From Chitinophagaceae bacterium (lineage in GTDB: Bacteria > Bacteroidota > Bacteroidia > Chitinophagales > REEL01): DNA of 43,365 nucleotides. Shown one piece after another: positions 24,169 through 33,447 of this stretch. Both the position numbers and the translations under genes were made by a program. The stretch is taken from positions 1-43,365 of the forward strand of contig REEL01000125.1 in assembly GCA_007695095.1 (NCBI GenBank), given 5' to 3'. The notes below the pieces were generated by a model. The model saw only the letters and a list, made by a program, of their open reading frames with translations, was not told the origin of the DNA and searched no databases. Within the stretch, counting starts at the first letter, position 1. Each line of letters begins with the position of its first letter.

Positions 24169-25640
24169 CAGTAACGTATTTTCACCAATCTGAAATTGTT
24201 TCTTCTAAAACTCGGAATAATTACAGTGTTGGGTGAGATTTGCCTTCCAAGTCGAGGAGCCAGCATTATATTTCTGTCACCGGAATTAAAAATATTATTT
24301 CGATTGCTTCTACCTTTTTCATCAATAATGTATTCATTGATATTGGTTTGATAAAATATTTCTTCATTAAAAATTAAACGTAATCTATCCGGAGTTCTAA
24401 CCAAATAATATGAAGAAAAGAAGCCTCTGTCATCTTCAGAAATCTGCTTTTTTATAAGTACATTGTGCCATAAATAATTTCCATTTTTGTCATATGCCAC
24501 TACTAAAATATCGTTGAAGTAGTTAATGTTCACAGACCTGAAACCAGGTGTTAGTGAAGGGCTTGATGTAGCAGACCCTCTGTATGACTCCAAATTGTCA
24601 TGACGGCTTTCACCTATAGTTACAAAGCCGCCATCATACAATGGAACAACCTGATATAAGTTATAAGTTTCTAACAGACTTTGGCTTCTTATCAGCGTGT
24701 CTCTTCCGGTTAAGCTAAAAATTATTTCACCTGTAAAAGGAATTGAAGTTTGTACAGCTATGCTAAATGTGCTGTCGATTCGTAAATAGTTAATTCCTTT
24801 AATATTATTATTGCCGGATGAATCTTTATAATAGGAATGGGCTAAGAAAGACCGGTTAAAATTGTCTACATTAAAAACAACTCTCCCTCTGTTTTCTTTT
24901 TCGGGAATGAATGTATAACTTTTGATAGCTTGAGGACTTTCCGGGTTAAATTTATTGATAACAAATTCATTCAGGCTTCTGCTTAAGCGAATGTTTTCAT
25001 AAGCTTCTTCAATCAAAAAAGCCTTTCCTTCATTCGTTACATGCAGAGAATGCAAGTTCACATAATCAAATATTTTACTTGCTTCTATTCTGCCTGAGGC
25101 AAAGTATGATAAGTCTCTTGTAAAGCCGTGCACATAATAGGAAGTAGTATTTCTGCTTTCTTGTTCGGGATAAGCATAGTAAATATATTCTCTGTTTTCC
25201 GAAATCGAAAATCGCAAATTATCATAAACGAATTCCTTATTTCCGGGTATGGTATCTAACACAGAAACAGAGCCTATAGGGTTTAAGCCTGCAGTATATT
25301 CTCTGTAGTGGAGAACTGAATAGTTTCTTTCCTGTTGCAAAAAGAAAATGACAACTCTATCGTAAAAAATATAGAAACGGTGAGCAAAGCAGTTGTTACA
25401 ATTCGCAGTAATACGGACTTCAGCCTTTAATCTAAGGTCACTTCCATAAATATCGATATCATCGGTTCTTCTTCCGGCTTTGTATACAAGGATTCCTTCT
25501 TTTGTTTCTCCTAAAATACGAATTCCGCTACTTCTGTTAGATAATCTTTGTGGAGAAGAGTATGAGATGACTTGTGCTGAAATTTCAGTGAACATCAACA
25601 CAAAGAGAATTAAATAAATAAAGCCGGCTTTTGAACTCAT
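24168..25640 (-). CDS. Secreted protein of unknown function, possible beta-propeller
   Basis: A 490-residue protein with a clear signal peptide (MSSKAGFIYLILFVLMFTEISA, cleavage before QV). The mature part consists of alternating short beta strands rich in Tyr, Arg and Asn, without cysteines apart from a CNNC pair near residue 80. Recurrent blocks such as EGILVYKAG, NREYIYYAYPE and GGFVTIGESRHD are reminiscent of propeller blades, but I cannot identify a named repeat. No T9SS tail or lipobox is present. It is the first gene of the run leading to the polytopic membrane protein and purQ. Confidence 0.65.
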   Translation of the reverse strand: MSSKAGFIYLILFVLMFTEISAQVISYSSPQRLSNRSSGIRILGETKEGILVYKAGRRTDDIDIYGSDLRLKAEVRITANCNNCFAHRFYIFYDRVVIFFLQQERNYSVLHYREYTAGLNPIGSVSVLDTIPGNKEFVYDNLRFSISENREYIYYAYPEQESRNTTSYYVHGFTRDLSYFASGRIEASKIFDYVNLHSLHVTNEGKAFLIEEAYENIRLSRSLNEFVINKFNPESPQAIKSYTFIPEKENRGRVVFNVDNFNRSFLAHSYYKDSSGNNNIKGINYLRIDSTFSIAVQTSIPFTGEIIFSLTGRDTLIRSQSLLETYNLYQVVPLYDGGFVTIGESRHDNLESYRGSATSSPSLTPGFRSVNINYFNDILVVAYDKNGNYLWHNVLIKKQISEDDRGFFSSYYLVRTPDRLRLIFNEEIFYQTNINEYIIDEKGRSNRNNIFNSGDRNIMLAPRLGRQISPNTVIIPSFRRNNFRLVKIRY

Positions 25641-25704
25641 TTGATTGTATAACGAAAGAATTTATAAAATCTTTCTTCTATAATTTTATAGAAAAATAAT
25701 ACTC

Positions 25705-25721
25705 CTCAGAAAAAGGCTGAG
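25705..25721 (-). terminator. Weak terminator after the opp-type operon
   Basis: Inverted repeat CTCAG (25705-25709) / CTGAG (25717-25721), 5-bp stem and 7-nt loop. It lies 3 bp beyond the permease stop codon on the minus strand and is followed within 10 nt by TATTATTTTT. The stem is short, so read-through into the downstream genes is possible. Confidence 0.4.
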
Positions 25722-25723
25722 AA

Positions 25724-27046
25724 TTACTTTTTCAACCTTGGATCTAAAGCGTCTGCTAATCCATCCCCAATTAAATTAAAAATAGTTACGGTTATAAAAA
25801 TCGCAAAACCGGGGAATATTGCAAGCCACCATGCATCCGGAACGTTTCTGGCATCTGATAGCAAAGACCCCCAGGTGACAACTTCTGCCGGTACACCAAT
25901 ACCTAAAAAGGATAATGTAGATTCAATAAGAATTGCACTGGCCACACCAAAAGCAATTGCAATTAATACCGGCGTCAATGAATTCGGAATCGCATGTTTA
26001 AAAATAATTCTGGCTTCGGAATAACCTAAAGCCTGAGCAGCCTCTATATACTCCAGACTTCTAACTCTAAGCAATTCACCTCTGATAAATCGGGCGATTC
26101 CTGTCCATCCGGTAATCCCAATAATTACCATTATTATAATGATACTGGGTTGTGTTAGCGCCACGATAGCTAATATCAACAGCAATGTAGGAATAGAGGT
26201 TAAAATCTCTATAAATCGCATTACAATGATATCCAGAGCTATATTTATTCTTTTACCGAGCACAGCAACTTTCTTTAATGGTATTGCCAATAGATTTGGA
26301 ATCAGCATTATACCCATGAAGATAAACAAGCTTATTAAAAACTGACCCAAAAATGCCATTAGACCGGCGCCGAGAGCATCACTTAGTATATAGCTTCTTA
26401 CACCAAAGGAGTAGAAAATTGCGATGACTAAGAAAAAGATATTTAATAAAAGCCGTATTCGCGACATTTGAAGCCGACTATCTCCAAAATAGCCGGCCAT
26501 TGCTCCGAAAATAATACCAAAAAAGGCAGCTATAGACATGGAGACCACTCCTACCAGCATGGCTATTCGGGTGGCGTGTATCATGCCGGAAAGAACATCC
26601 CTCCCAAGCTCATCTGTACCCAATCGATGTCGCCAATGGGGTGAAGGAACTACCTGATCGTCAAACGGACCAACATAATTACTGTTTAGAAAATCAATAT
26701 TCGTAGGCCTGTATGGTACCGGCGGCCAAACTACCCGGTCGTATTCCAAAATTTTCCATTCAGCATTTCGGATTTCATCCTGCCAGTCAGCCAGGCCTGC
26801 ATTTACTAAATAAGATCGAAAAACAGGGAAATAGGTTTTGCCTTCATACTTTGCATAAAGGGGCTTTTCATTTGCTATAAAGTCAGCCATTAAAGCAATA
26901 AAAAGAATAAAATATAAAAACCGTAAAGACCAAACAGCTAATCTGTTTTTATTGAACTGTCTTCTGACAATTGCCCAGTAACTTTGATCGGTTTTGTTTT
27001 GATTTGCCGGTATTATTACCGGTTCTGTTGATTTTTCTTCTTTCAT
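25724..27046 (-). CDS. Oligopeptide-type ABC transporter permease, OppC/DppC family (enlarged)
   Basis: A 440-residue inner-membrane subunit of a peptide-class ABC importer. The N-terminal OppC_N helix is at about 38-58 and the core begins with HRLGTDELGRDVLSGMIHATRIAM (about 139-162). The EAA loop that contacts the ATPase is EAAQALGYSEARIIFKHAIPN. It ends IGDGLADALDPRLKK, a classic family C-terminus. Between GAMAGYFGD and the conserved DIIVMRFIEILTSIP segment is an extra stretch of about 75 residues (about 195-270) with two additional hydrophobic helices. The region between residues 60 and 138 is also longer than usual. It is third in the operon, 25 bp after the OppB-like gene. No ATPase gene is adjacent. 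Confidence 0.9.
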   Translation of the reverse strand: MKEEKSTEPVIIPANQNKTDQSYWAIVRRQFNKNRLAVWSLRFLYFILFIALMADFIANEKPLYAKYEGKTYFPVFRSYLVNAGLADWQDEIRNAEWKILEYDRVVWPPVPYRPTNIDFLNSNYVGPFDDQVVPSPHWRHRLGTDELGRDVLSGMIHATRIAMLVGVVSMSIAAFFGIIFGAMAGYFGDSRLQMSRIRLLLNIFFLVIAIFYSFGVRSYILSDALGAGLMAFLGQFLISLFIFMGIMLIPNLLAIPLKKVAVLGKRINIALDIIVMRFIEILTSIPTLLLILAIVALTQPSIIIIMVIIGITGWTGIARFIRGELLRVRSLEYIEAAQALGYSEARIIFKHAIPNSLTPVLIAIAFGVASAILIESTLSFLGIGVPAEVVTWGSLLSDARNVPDAWWLAIFPGFAIFITVTIFNLIGDGLADALDPRLKK

Positions 27047-27071
27047 GAAAATATATTTTTCAAAGCTTTAT

Positions 27072-28565
27072 TTAGCCTTTCTTTGTAAATGAAATTCTTG
27101 GATCAACGATAGCATAAAGTATATCAGCAACTAAGTTTCCTATTAAGGTCAAAACAGCTGAAAACATTAAAACAGTAAATACAATCGGATAATTTCTGCT
27201 TAAAACCGCAAGGAAACTAATCTGTCCCATGCCCGGAATACTGAAAATAGTTTCAATAACAACTGATCCACTGATTGCCAAAGGAAATAGTGAAGCAAAC
27301 ATTGTAATAATTGGAATCAGAGAGTTTCTTAAAGCATGCTTCCAAATAATAGTTTTATCGTCAAGACCCTTTGCCTTGGCTGTTCTGATAAAGTCCTGCC
27401 GGATTACACCCAACATGCCTCCCCGCATTTGCCGACTTATAAAAGCAAATGAAGCATAGGTGATACAAAAAATAGGTAATATTAAATGATAGGCAGTTTC
27501 TCTGAATCTGTCAAAGAAAGGTGCTGTATCGGGCAGACTACCTAAACCATGAGTTGGAAATAAGTTCGTCCATGTCCCGTAATCATTCGTAGTAAAGTAA
27601 ATAACTAATAGAGTTGCTACCCAGAATCCGGGGAGGGAATACAAAATAAATAAGATGGCGGTTGCCCCCCGGTCAAATGCTGTGTCTTTTTTTACAGCTG
27701 TCAATACTCCAATAGGAATACTGATTATGTATGCAATAATTATAGAAACAAAATTTAAAATAAACGTCCATTTTATAGCTTCGAACATAACGGAGGATAC
27801 CGGTCGTCTGTCCTGAAAAGAAATACCGAAATCACCTCTGAAAAACCCTTTTGATCGAAAATCCAGAGCACTGTCATCTCTGAAAGTTAAAGAATATAAC
27901 CAGGATTTATCTCCGAATAGCCAACGATGATATTGGTTGTTAACACCATAAAAACTTATGCTTGGTATATATTTTTTATAGTGTGTTTGATTCTCTACTA
28001 CATTTTTGTAATTTTCACTTAAAGCCAATACCTCAGACTCTATAGCTCCGAAAGCCGGTTGGGTTGCCTGAACCTGTAAAATGAGGTTTATGCTGTTATT
28101 AATTCTTCTGTCATCATAAGTACGATAAAGTCTGTTTACCTGATCTCTTATGGTTCTGATACCCTCAAAGTTTTCAGCAACTCTGGGAACATTAAAAAGC
28201 GCAAACTCCAAAGTGCGAATTGAATTATAATACTCCTGTATCTCTTCCCAGTTTCCATGCTTGTCAATCAGTCGGGAGAGCGTACTGCGCTCATGTGTTC
28301 TGTAAACTCTGTAAAGGGTGTCAGGATAAGCGGCACTTGTTAGTGAAAAATAAAAGTTCGGCAAATCATACCCAAAACGTCTGGTCAACTCTATATACTG
28401 CCTTTCTCCGGCCATTCTGTCTGTCAAACCTTCTTCAGACCCGGCACTAAGCATTTGCTCAATTGGGTCACCGGGTGCCATTTTGCTTAAAGCAAATGTA
28501 ATAAGTGAAATAATGAAAAGAGTTGGAATAAATATTAAAATCCTTTTTAGGATATAATTAAACAT
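27072..28565 (-). CDS. Oligopeptide-type ABC transporter permease, OppB/DppB family with large insertion
   Basis: A 497-residue permease, about 180 residues longer than a typical OppB. TM1 (about 8-28) is followed by the usual MAPGDP. The conserved core resumes with RGDFGISFQDRRPVSSVMFEAI (split here at about 243-264) and has the EAA loop TAKAKGLDDKTIIWKHALRN. Between them, residues about 75-210 form a helical, charged insertion on the periplasmic side of TM1, with no resemblance I recognise. The C-terminus NLVADILYAIVDPRISF is typical. It follows the binding-protein gene by 9 bp. Confidence 0.9.
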   Translation of the reverse strand: MFNYILKRILIFIPTLFIISLITFALSKMAPGDPIEQMLSAGSEEGLTDRMAGERQYIELTRRFGYDLPNFYFSLTSAAYPDTLYRVYRTHERSTLSRLIDKHGNWEEIQEYYNSIRTLEFALFNVPRVAENFEGIRTIRDQVNRLYRTYDDRRINNSINLILQVQATQPAFGAIESEVLALSENYKNVVENQTHYKKYIPSISFYGVNNQYHRWLFGDKSWLYSLTFRDDSALDFRSKGFFRGDFGISFQDRRPVSSVMFEAIKWTFILNFVSIIIAYIISIPIGVLTAVKKDTAFDRGATAILFILYSLPGFWVATLLVIYFTTNDYGTWTNLFPTHGLGSLPDTAPFFDRFRETAYHLILPIFCITYASFAFISRQMRGGMLGVIRQDFIRTAKAKGLDDKTIIWKHALRNSLIPIITMFASLFPLAISGSVVIETIFSIPGMGQISFLAVLSRNYPIVFTVLMFSAVLTLIGNLVADILYAIVDPRISFTKKG

Positions 28566-28574
28566 ACACTTTAT

Positions 28575-30368
28575 TTATTGAGTCATTGAAGATTCTGTAA
28601 ATTCAGGCTTTAACTTGAAAGAGGTCTCGTTGTAGCCGGGACGTAAAATGGATGGTTCCGCATTGTCCCATCTGCTATGAATTGCTAAAAGGTTTTTGGG
28701 AGTATATAGGAAAATGTAAGGAACCTCTTCGCTAACAATCTCCTGAAACCTTCTGTACATCTGATTTCTAACTTCAGGATCCAGTTCAACCCGAATGCTG
28801 TCAATAAGCATGTCTGACTCCTCTGTACCAAAGCCCACATAATTTGAGCCGTTATTGGAAGATTCAGTATGCCAGATTTGCTTAGGGTCATCAAGTCCCG
28901 GGCCACTAATCCAGCCACCACAGAATAATTCAAACTGATGACTTTTTGTTAAGTCAATAAACACGGTCCACTCTTTTACCTGTACATCTATATCTACTCC
29001 GGCTCTGCGTGCGTTTTCTTTAAAAATCAAACCAATATTTCTACGGATATCATTACCGGAATTGTATAAAAACTCAAGACGGAGAGTTTCCATATCACCA
29101 TCAATTTCTTTGTTTAAAATACCGTCACCGGTAAGGTCTTTCCAACCTGCTTCTGCCAAAAGCTCACGAGCTCTTTCTACATTGTAATCTATAGGTCTCA
29201 ATCCATCGTGATAATATTCTTTAGTCGGGTGAATCGGGCCTATGGTTTCCTCTGCTAAACCGTAATTAATTACTTCAATAATCTGTTCTTTGTCAACTAA
29301 ATGAGCTAATGCTTTTCTAACTCTAACATCTTCCAGCTTTGGGATTCTCATATTCATACCAATGTAAACATAGCTGTATGCTATAGGAGAATACAAGTTA
29401 AAGTTTTGCTGAAATCTGCTATCGTCTGTTAAGTTTATAAAATCTCTTGGACGTAAGCCGGCAATCACATCAAGACCTTGATCTCTCAAAGAAGTAACGG
29501 CGGTTGTCATATCGTTAATAATTTCATAGACTATTCTTTGTGGGTTTGCCTGAAACCAACTGTAACGATCTGCCAGTTCATCTCCCCACCAGTCTTCTTT
29601 CTTTTGAAGTGTAATTCTTTGTCCGGTTGCCCAACCTTTAAATTCATAAGGACCTGAACCTACAACATATCCAATTTCTCTTTGGTATCTCTCAGAGTTG
29701 AAATTATCAGCAAAATCTATGATAGCCCTGTCTCCTCTTATCTTTTCAAGTTCTGTTAGATCAGAAAGTTGCTTTAAGCTATAATTTCTCATTAAGCCGT
29801 TGGGATCGTAAACATATTCCGGTAGTACGATGTAGCCACTAAACTCTTCTGCCAACATATATCTTTGGTCAGAATAAAGAGTGAAAAGCCTTGGGTTCTC
29901 TTCGTCTATGACAATTTCCTTGATAAAATCCATATAAGGCTTAAGGTGTTCATTATTTACTCTAGGGTTTTTAATGGCTTTAAAAGTAAAGTCCACATCG
30001 TGTGCCGTGATTGGGTCACCATTATCCCAGCGCGCTTCCGGGCGAATTTCATAAGTGATTCTCATGCCACCTTCATATTCACCTTCGTCAATTTCTTCAA
30101 TTATTGGGCGGTCAACAGCCAAAATTCCTACTAACTCCAGAGTTTCGGGGTCTCTGCCTAGCAAAGATTGAAAAATATTTCCCTCTATATAAGTAGAGTT
30201 TGCACTGGTTGAATTGATTGGCAATAGCATGTCGGCATCTGCAAGCATATGAATAACCACTTCATTTTTGCTTAAATCTCTTTGTGCTCCGGTGGAACAA
30301 CTTTGGATTAAGCCTGCAACCGCAATCATTAATATTCCTAAAACTTTAACACTTCTTAACTTGTTCAT
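28575..30368 (-). CDS. Peptide-type ABC substrate-binding lipoprotein (SBP family 5)
   Basis: A 597-residue solute-binding protein. The signal peptide ends in the lipobox LIQSC (Cys near residue 24). The family 5 signatures are present: TYEIRPEARWDNGDPITAHDVDFTFKAI (split) around residues 90-120, then VGSGPYEFKGW. VRKALAHLVDKEQIIEVI and a C-terminal EVPYIFLYTPKNLLAI segment follow. It delivers peptides or similar ligands to the two permeases encoded immediately downstream. Length is within the family range. Ligand specificity cannot be read from sequence. Confidence 0.93.
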   Translation of the reverse strand: MNKLRSVKVLGILMIAVAGLIQSCSTGAQRDLSKNEVVIHMLADADMLLPINSTSANSTYIEGNIFQSLLGRDPETLELVGILAVDRPIIEEIDEGEYEGGMRITYEIRPEARWDNGDPITAHDVDFTFKAIKNPRVNNEHLKPYMDFIKEIVIDEENPRLFTLYSDQRYMLAEEFSGYIVLPEYVYDPNGLMRNYSLKQLSDLTELEKIRGDRAIIDFADNFNSERYQREIGYVVGSGPYEFKGWATGQRITLQKKEDWWGDELADRYSWFQANPQRIVYEIINDMTTAVTSLRDQGLDVIAGLRPRDFINLTDDSRFQQNFNLYSPIAYSYVYIGMNMRIPKLEDVRVRKALAHLVDKEQIIEVINYGLAEETIGPIHPTKEYYHDGLRPIDYNVERARELLAEAGWKDLTGDGILNKEIDGDMETLRLEFLYNSGNDIRRNIGLIFKENARRAGVDIDVQVKEWTVFIDLTKSHQFELFCGGWISGPGLDDPKQIWHTESSNNGSNYVGFGTEESDMLIDSIRVELDPEVRNQMYRRFQEIVSEEVPYIFLYTPKNLLAIHSRWDNAEPSILRPGYNETSFKLKPEFTESSMTQ

Positions 30369-30404
30369 TGTTTACTGATGATTTTACTTAAAAATTTATT
30401 CAAA

Positions 30405-30412
30405 CAAATATA
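30405..30412 (-). promoter_or_regulatory. Promoter -7 box of the opp-type operon
   Basis: On the minus strand this reads TATATTTG, a perfect TAnnTTTG match, 37 bp before the binding-protein ATG. At the expected -33 distance (19 nt) the sequence is TTTA, one base off TTTG. Confidence 0.4.
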
Positions 30413-30457
30413 ACCTAAAATTGACGTGAACTAAAGTTAACAAAATATTCTTTGAAT

Positions 30458-30474
30458 AAAAAGTCTAACTTTTT
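30458..30474. repeat. Inverted repeat in the divergent gap before the SDR gene
   Basis: AAAAAGT (30458-30464), CTA, ACTTTTT (30468-30474): perfect 7-bp arms in the 197-bp gap between the divergent opp-type operon and the SDR-epimerase gene. It could be a shared operator or a bidirectional weak hairpin; nothing else recognisable is in this gap. Confidence 0.35.
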
Positions 30475-30565
30475 TCTATTTTAGGTACATAAATAATAAA
30501 GCAAAAATAGAAATTTTGAAATATCTTCAAATCATTTTTTAAAATTAGATAAATAGTCGATAATT

Positions 30566-31480
30566 ATGAAGCAAAAAATATTAATAACGGGAGGCTCTGG
30601 TTTAGTTGGCACTTTTCTCGGTAAAATGCTAACTGACAAGGGTTATGAAGTAGGTGTGTTAAGTAGAAATCCCGACATAAATGCTCAACCAAAACAATTT
30701 CAATGGAATCCAAAAAAAGCTGAAATTGATGCTGAGGCTTTGAAAAATGTTTTTGGAGTTATTCATCTTGCCGGAGCCGGTATTGCTGATAAACGCTGGA
30801 CAGAAAACAGAAAAAAGGAAATTATAAGCAGCAGAGTCGAAACAACGAACTTTTTATCTGACTTAATTAAAGAAGGAAAATTCAAACCTCAGGTGTTTAT
30901 TTCTGCCTCCGGCATCGATTATTATGGTGATAAAAAAGATAAATGGATAAACGAAGAGGAGAAACCTCCGAAAAACTCTTTCATATCAGATGTTTGTATT
31001 AGCTGGGAAAATGCAGTTTTAAAAGTAGCTGAAGCCGGAGTGAGGACTGCAATTTTCAGGATGGGAATTGTTTTGGCAAAAGACGGAGGTGCATTGGAAA
31101 AAATAGATATGCCGATTAAAATGGGCATAGGAGCATATCTTGGAGATGGTAAACAATATTACACCTGGATTCATATTGAAGACCTCGCAAGAATGTTTTT
31201 ACACACATTGGAAACAGAAAAAGTTGAAGGAGTCTATAATGCCGGTTCTCCGAACCCGGTAACGAATAAAGAAATGGTAAGCATTATTGCAAAAGTGCTT
31301 GACAAAAGACATCTTTTGGCTCCCACCCCGGCTTTTGTTCTAAAAATTGCTCTGGGAGAAATGGCATCTATATTGTTAAGTAGTCAAAGAGCTTCTGTCG
31401 AGAAAATAACACAGACAGGTTTTGAGTTTAAATATGATGATGCAGAATCAGCACTTAAAGAAATATATGGGAAAAGCTAA
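30566..31480 (+). CDS. SDR-family NAD-dependent epimerase-like protein (TIGR01777 type)
   Basis: A 304-residue protein of the extended short-chain dehydrogenase superfamily, subgroup TIGR01777 (YfcH-like). The N-terminal nucleotide-binding loop is ITGGSGLVGTFLGK. VIHLAGAGIADKRWTENRKKEI (about 64-86, split) is the subgroup hallmark. SASGIDYYGD (about 113-122) holds the YxxxK-like region and TWIHIEDLARMF is typical of the C-terminal half. The biochemical role of the subgroup is poorly defined; roles in sugar-nucleotide or cell-division contexts have been suggested for relatives. Its last 14 bases overlap the start of the M1 peptidase gene. Confidence 0.92.
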   Translation: MKQKILITGGSGLVGTFLGKMLTDKGYEVGVLSRNPDINAQPKQFQWNPKKAEIDAEALKNVFGVIHLAGAGIADKRWTENRKKEIISSRVETTNFLSDLIKEGKFKPQVFISASGIDYYGDKKDKWINEEEKPPKNSFISDVCISWENAVLKVAEAGVRTAIFRMGIVLAKDGGALEKIDMPIKMGIGAYLGDGKQYYTWIHIEDLARMFLHTLETEKVEGVYNAGSPNPVTNKEMVSIIAKVLDKRHLLAPTPAFVLKIALGEMASILLSSQRASVEKITQTGFEFKYDDAESALKEIYGKS

Positions 31481-33446
31481 AAGGCAATTCTGTGACCTGT
31501 TTTTTTTGACTTTTTTCATTTCAATTTTTCCGCTGAGTTTAATTGCTGACGATAAACTAAAGGAAATAGAAAGGGGTTTTGATTATATTGTAAAATCGGA
31601 GCTTAAAACAACATACCAAACTCAAAGCTTTTTACGACAGGCAAGCTCAAATACGAATTTAAATATTCATTTTGCCCGACTCGAAATCGCCCTTGATCCC
31701 AATGAAACGTTTTTGAAAGGCTCTGTCACCAAATATTTTATTCCGAAAGAAAATACAAATACTCTTAGTATTGATTTGCATCAGGAAATGCAAGTCGATT
31801 CGGTAAAAATTAATAATCAGCCGGTCGGGTATCAACATTTAGCGCATAAAATAGAAATTACCGGTTCTGCCACTTTTCCGGCAGGTATCACAGATTCAGT
31901 AACCATTTGGTATAGTGGTGAACCGCCCTCCGGAGGATTTGGCAGTTATTCCCGGGAGTTTGTAGACAACTCTCCCGTAATCTGGACTTTATCTCAGCCT
32001 TTTGGTGCATCTAATTGGTGGCCCAGTGTAAACAATCTTGCTAATAAAATAGATTCCTTAGATTTTTATATAAGTGTTCCGGAACCTTTCAAAGCTGTTT
32101 CTAATGGTTTGCTCAAAGAAGTGAAACCGGAAACAAACGGCTATCAAACCTGGAAATGGTCACATAGATACCCAATTGCTGTATATCTGGTTGCTTTTGC
32201 AGTAGGTGACTATGTGTTTTTTGAAGATACCGTGATGCTCGATGGAAAAGAGATGCCATTGGTGCATTATGTTTATCCCAGTTCTGAAGCCGGCTTTAGA
32301 ACTCAGGTTGATGAAACAATAGCCCTTTTAGAGTTTTTCTCCGATTTATTTGGGGAATATCCGTTTATTGATGAAAAATATGGCCACGTGCAATGTGGTT
32401 TTTCCGGAGGAATGGAGCACCAAACAATCAGTTTTATGGGTAGTTATGATTATCAGCTGATAGCTCATGAGCTTGCACACCAATGGTTTGGGAATAAAAT
32501 CACCTGTGCTTCCTGGAGTGAGATATGGCTAAATGAGGGTTTTGCTACCTATCTTGCCGGACTGGCATATGAGTTCTTAAAGCCAATTTATCGCCTCCCG
32601 TATCAAAACTTTCATCTTCAAAGAATACTAAGTGAGCCGGACGGGAGTGTATATGTATATGAGGCAGATAATGTTCAGCGGATTTTTAACGGGAGACTCT
32701 CCTATTCCAAAGCTTCTTTTTTGCTTCATATGATTCGTTGGAAAATAGGAGACGAGGACTTTTTTGACGCCATCAGAAATTATATTTCCGACCCGCAACT
32801 TGCTTATGGTTTTGCAACTACGGATGATTTAAAGTATCATTTTGAAAACACATCCGGTAAAAGTCTTAGCTTATTTTTTGAAAACTGGTTATATTCTGAA
32901 GGTCACCCGCAAGTAACTCTTAATTGGCATCAAAATGAATCCGGAGAGCTGACAATGCGTTTTGTACAAAAAACATCACATAGCTCGGTAGATTTTTTTC
33001 CTTTAAAAATACCTGTTAGGGTTTTCGGGGCCGGAGATAGTATAGACTATGTTTTTGATACTAATTTTCCGGAACAGGTGTTTGCTGAAAATATTAACTT
33101 TTCAATAGACTCTATCCAATTGGATCCGGATATTTGGTTAGTGATGGAAAAAGAAGTCGTTCCCGATCCGGATATAAAAAACAACCTAAGAGCAAATCCA
33201 TTTCGGATTTATCCGGTGCCGGCAAATGATGAACTGAATGTTCGTTTTTTGTTCTCAATAAGCGAACCGGTGGTTATGAATATTTTAGATGTTAGCGGTC
33301 GAAAAGTATTGGCTCATGAGGAGCAAAGTCTGATATTAAAAAATACCGATATTACTTTAAACACCGATAATTTAAGTGCAGGAGTTTACTTTTTAGAGGT
33401 AATTTCGGGAGGAGAGAGTTTTCAAAAAAAGTTTGTAAAGCAATAA
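31467..33446 (+). CDS. Secreted M1-family metallo-aminopeptidase with T9SS sorting domain
   Basis: A 659-residue exported zinc aminopeptidase. I start at ATG 31467, which gives a clean signal peptide (FCDLFFLTFFISIFPLSLIA); the upstream frame to 31422 only adds residues inside the SDR gene. The M1 exopeptidase motif appears as GGMEHQ (a Bacteroidota variant of GxMEN). The zinc site is HELAHQWFGN at 334 onwards with the third ligand in LNEGFATY. The last ~75 residues (FRIYPVPANDELNVRF ... LSAGVYFLEVISGG ... KKFVKQ) are a type A T9SS C-terminal sorting domain. The enzyme is therefore likely secreted across the outer membrane and anchored or released there. Confidence 0.93.
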   Translation: MGKAKRQFCDLFFLTFFISIFPLSLIADDKLKEIERGFDYIVKSELKTTYQTQSFLRQASSNTNLNIHFARLEIALDPNETFLKGSVTKYFIPKENTNTLSIDLHQEMQVDSVKINNQPVGYQHLAHKIEITGSATFPAGITDSVTIWYSGEPPSGGFGSYSREFVDNSPVIWTLSQPFGASNWWPSVNNLANKIDSLDFYISVPEPFKAVSNGLLKEVKPETNGYQTWKWSHRYPIAVYLVAFAVGDYVFFEDTVMLDGKEMPLVHYVYPSSEAGFRTQVDETIALLEFFSDLFGEYPFIDEKYGHVQCGFSGGMEHQTISFMGSYDYQLIAHELAHQWFGNKITCASWSEIWLNEGFATYLAGLAYEFLKPIYRLPYQNFHLQRILSEPDGSVYVYEADNVQRIFNGRLSYSKASFLLHMIRWKIGDEDFFDAIRNYISDPQLAYGFATTDDLKYHFENTSGKSLSLFFENWLYSEGHPQVTLNWHQNESGELTMRFVQKTSHSSVDFFPLKIPVRVFGAGDSIDYVFDTNFPEQVFAENINFSIDSIQLDPDIWLVMEKEVVPDPDIKNNLRANPFRIYPVPANDELNVRFLFSISEPVVMNILDVSGRKVLAHEEQSLILKNTDITLNTDNLSAGVYFLEVISGGESFQKKFVKQ

Positions 33447-33447
33447 A

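Noticed and set aside
31422-31466. Upstream extension of the M1 peptidase frame
   Set aside because: Lies inside the SDR-epimerase coding sequence and would bury the signal peptide behind 15 residues.
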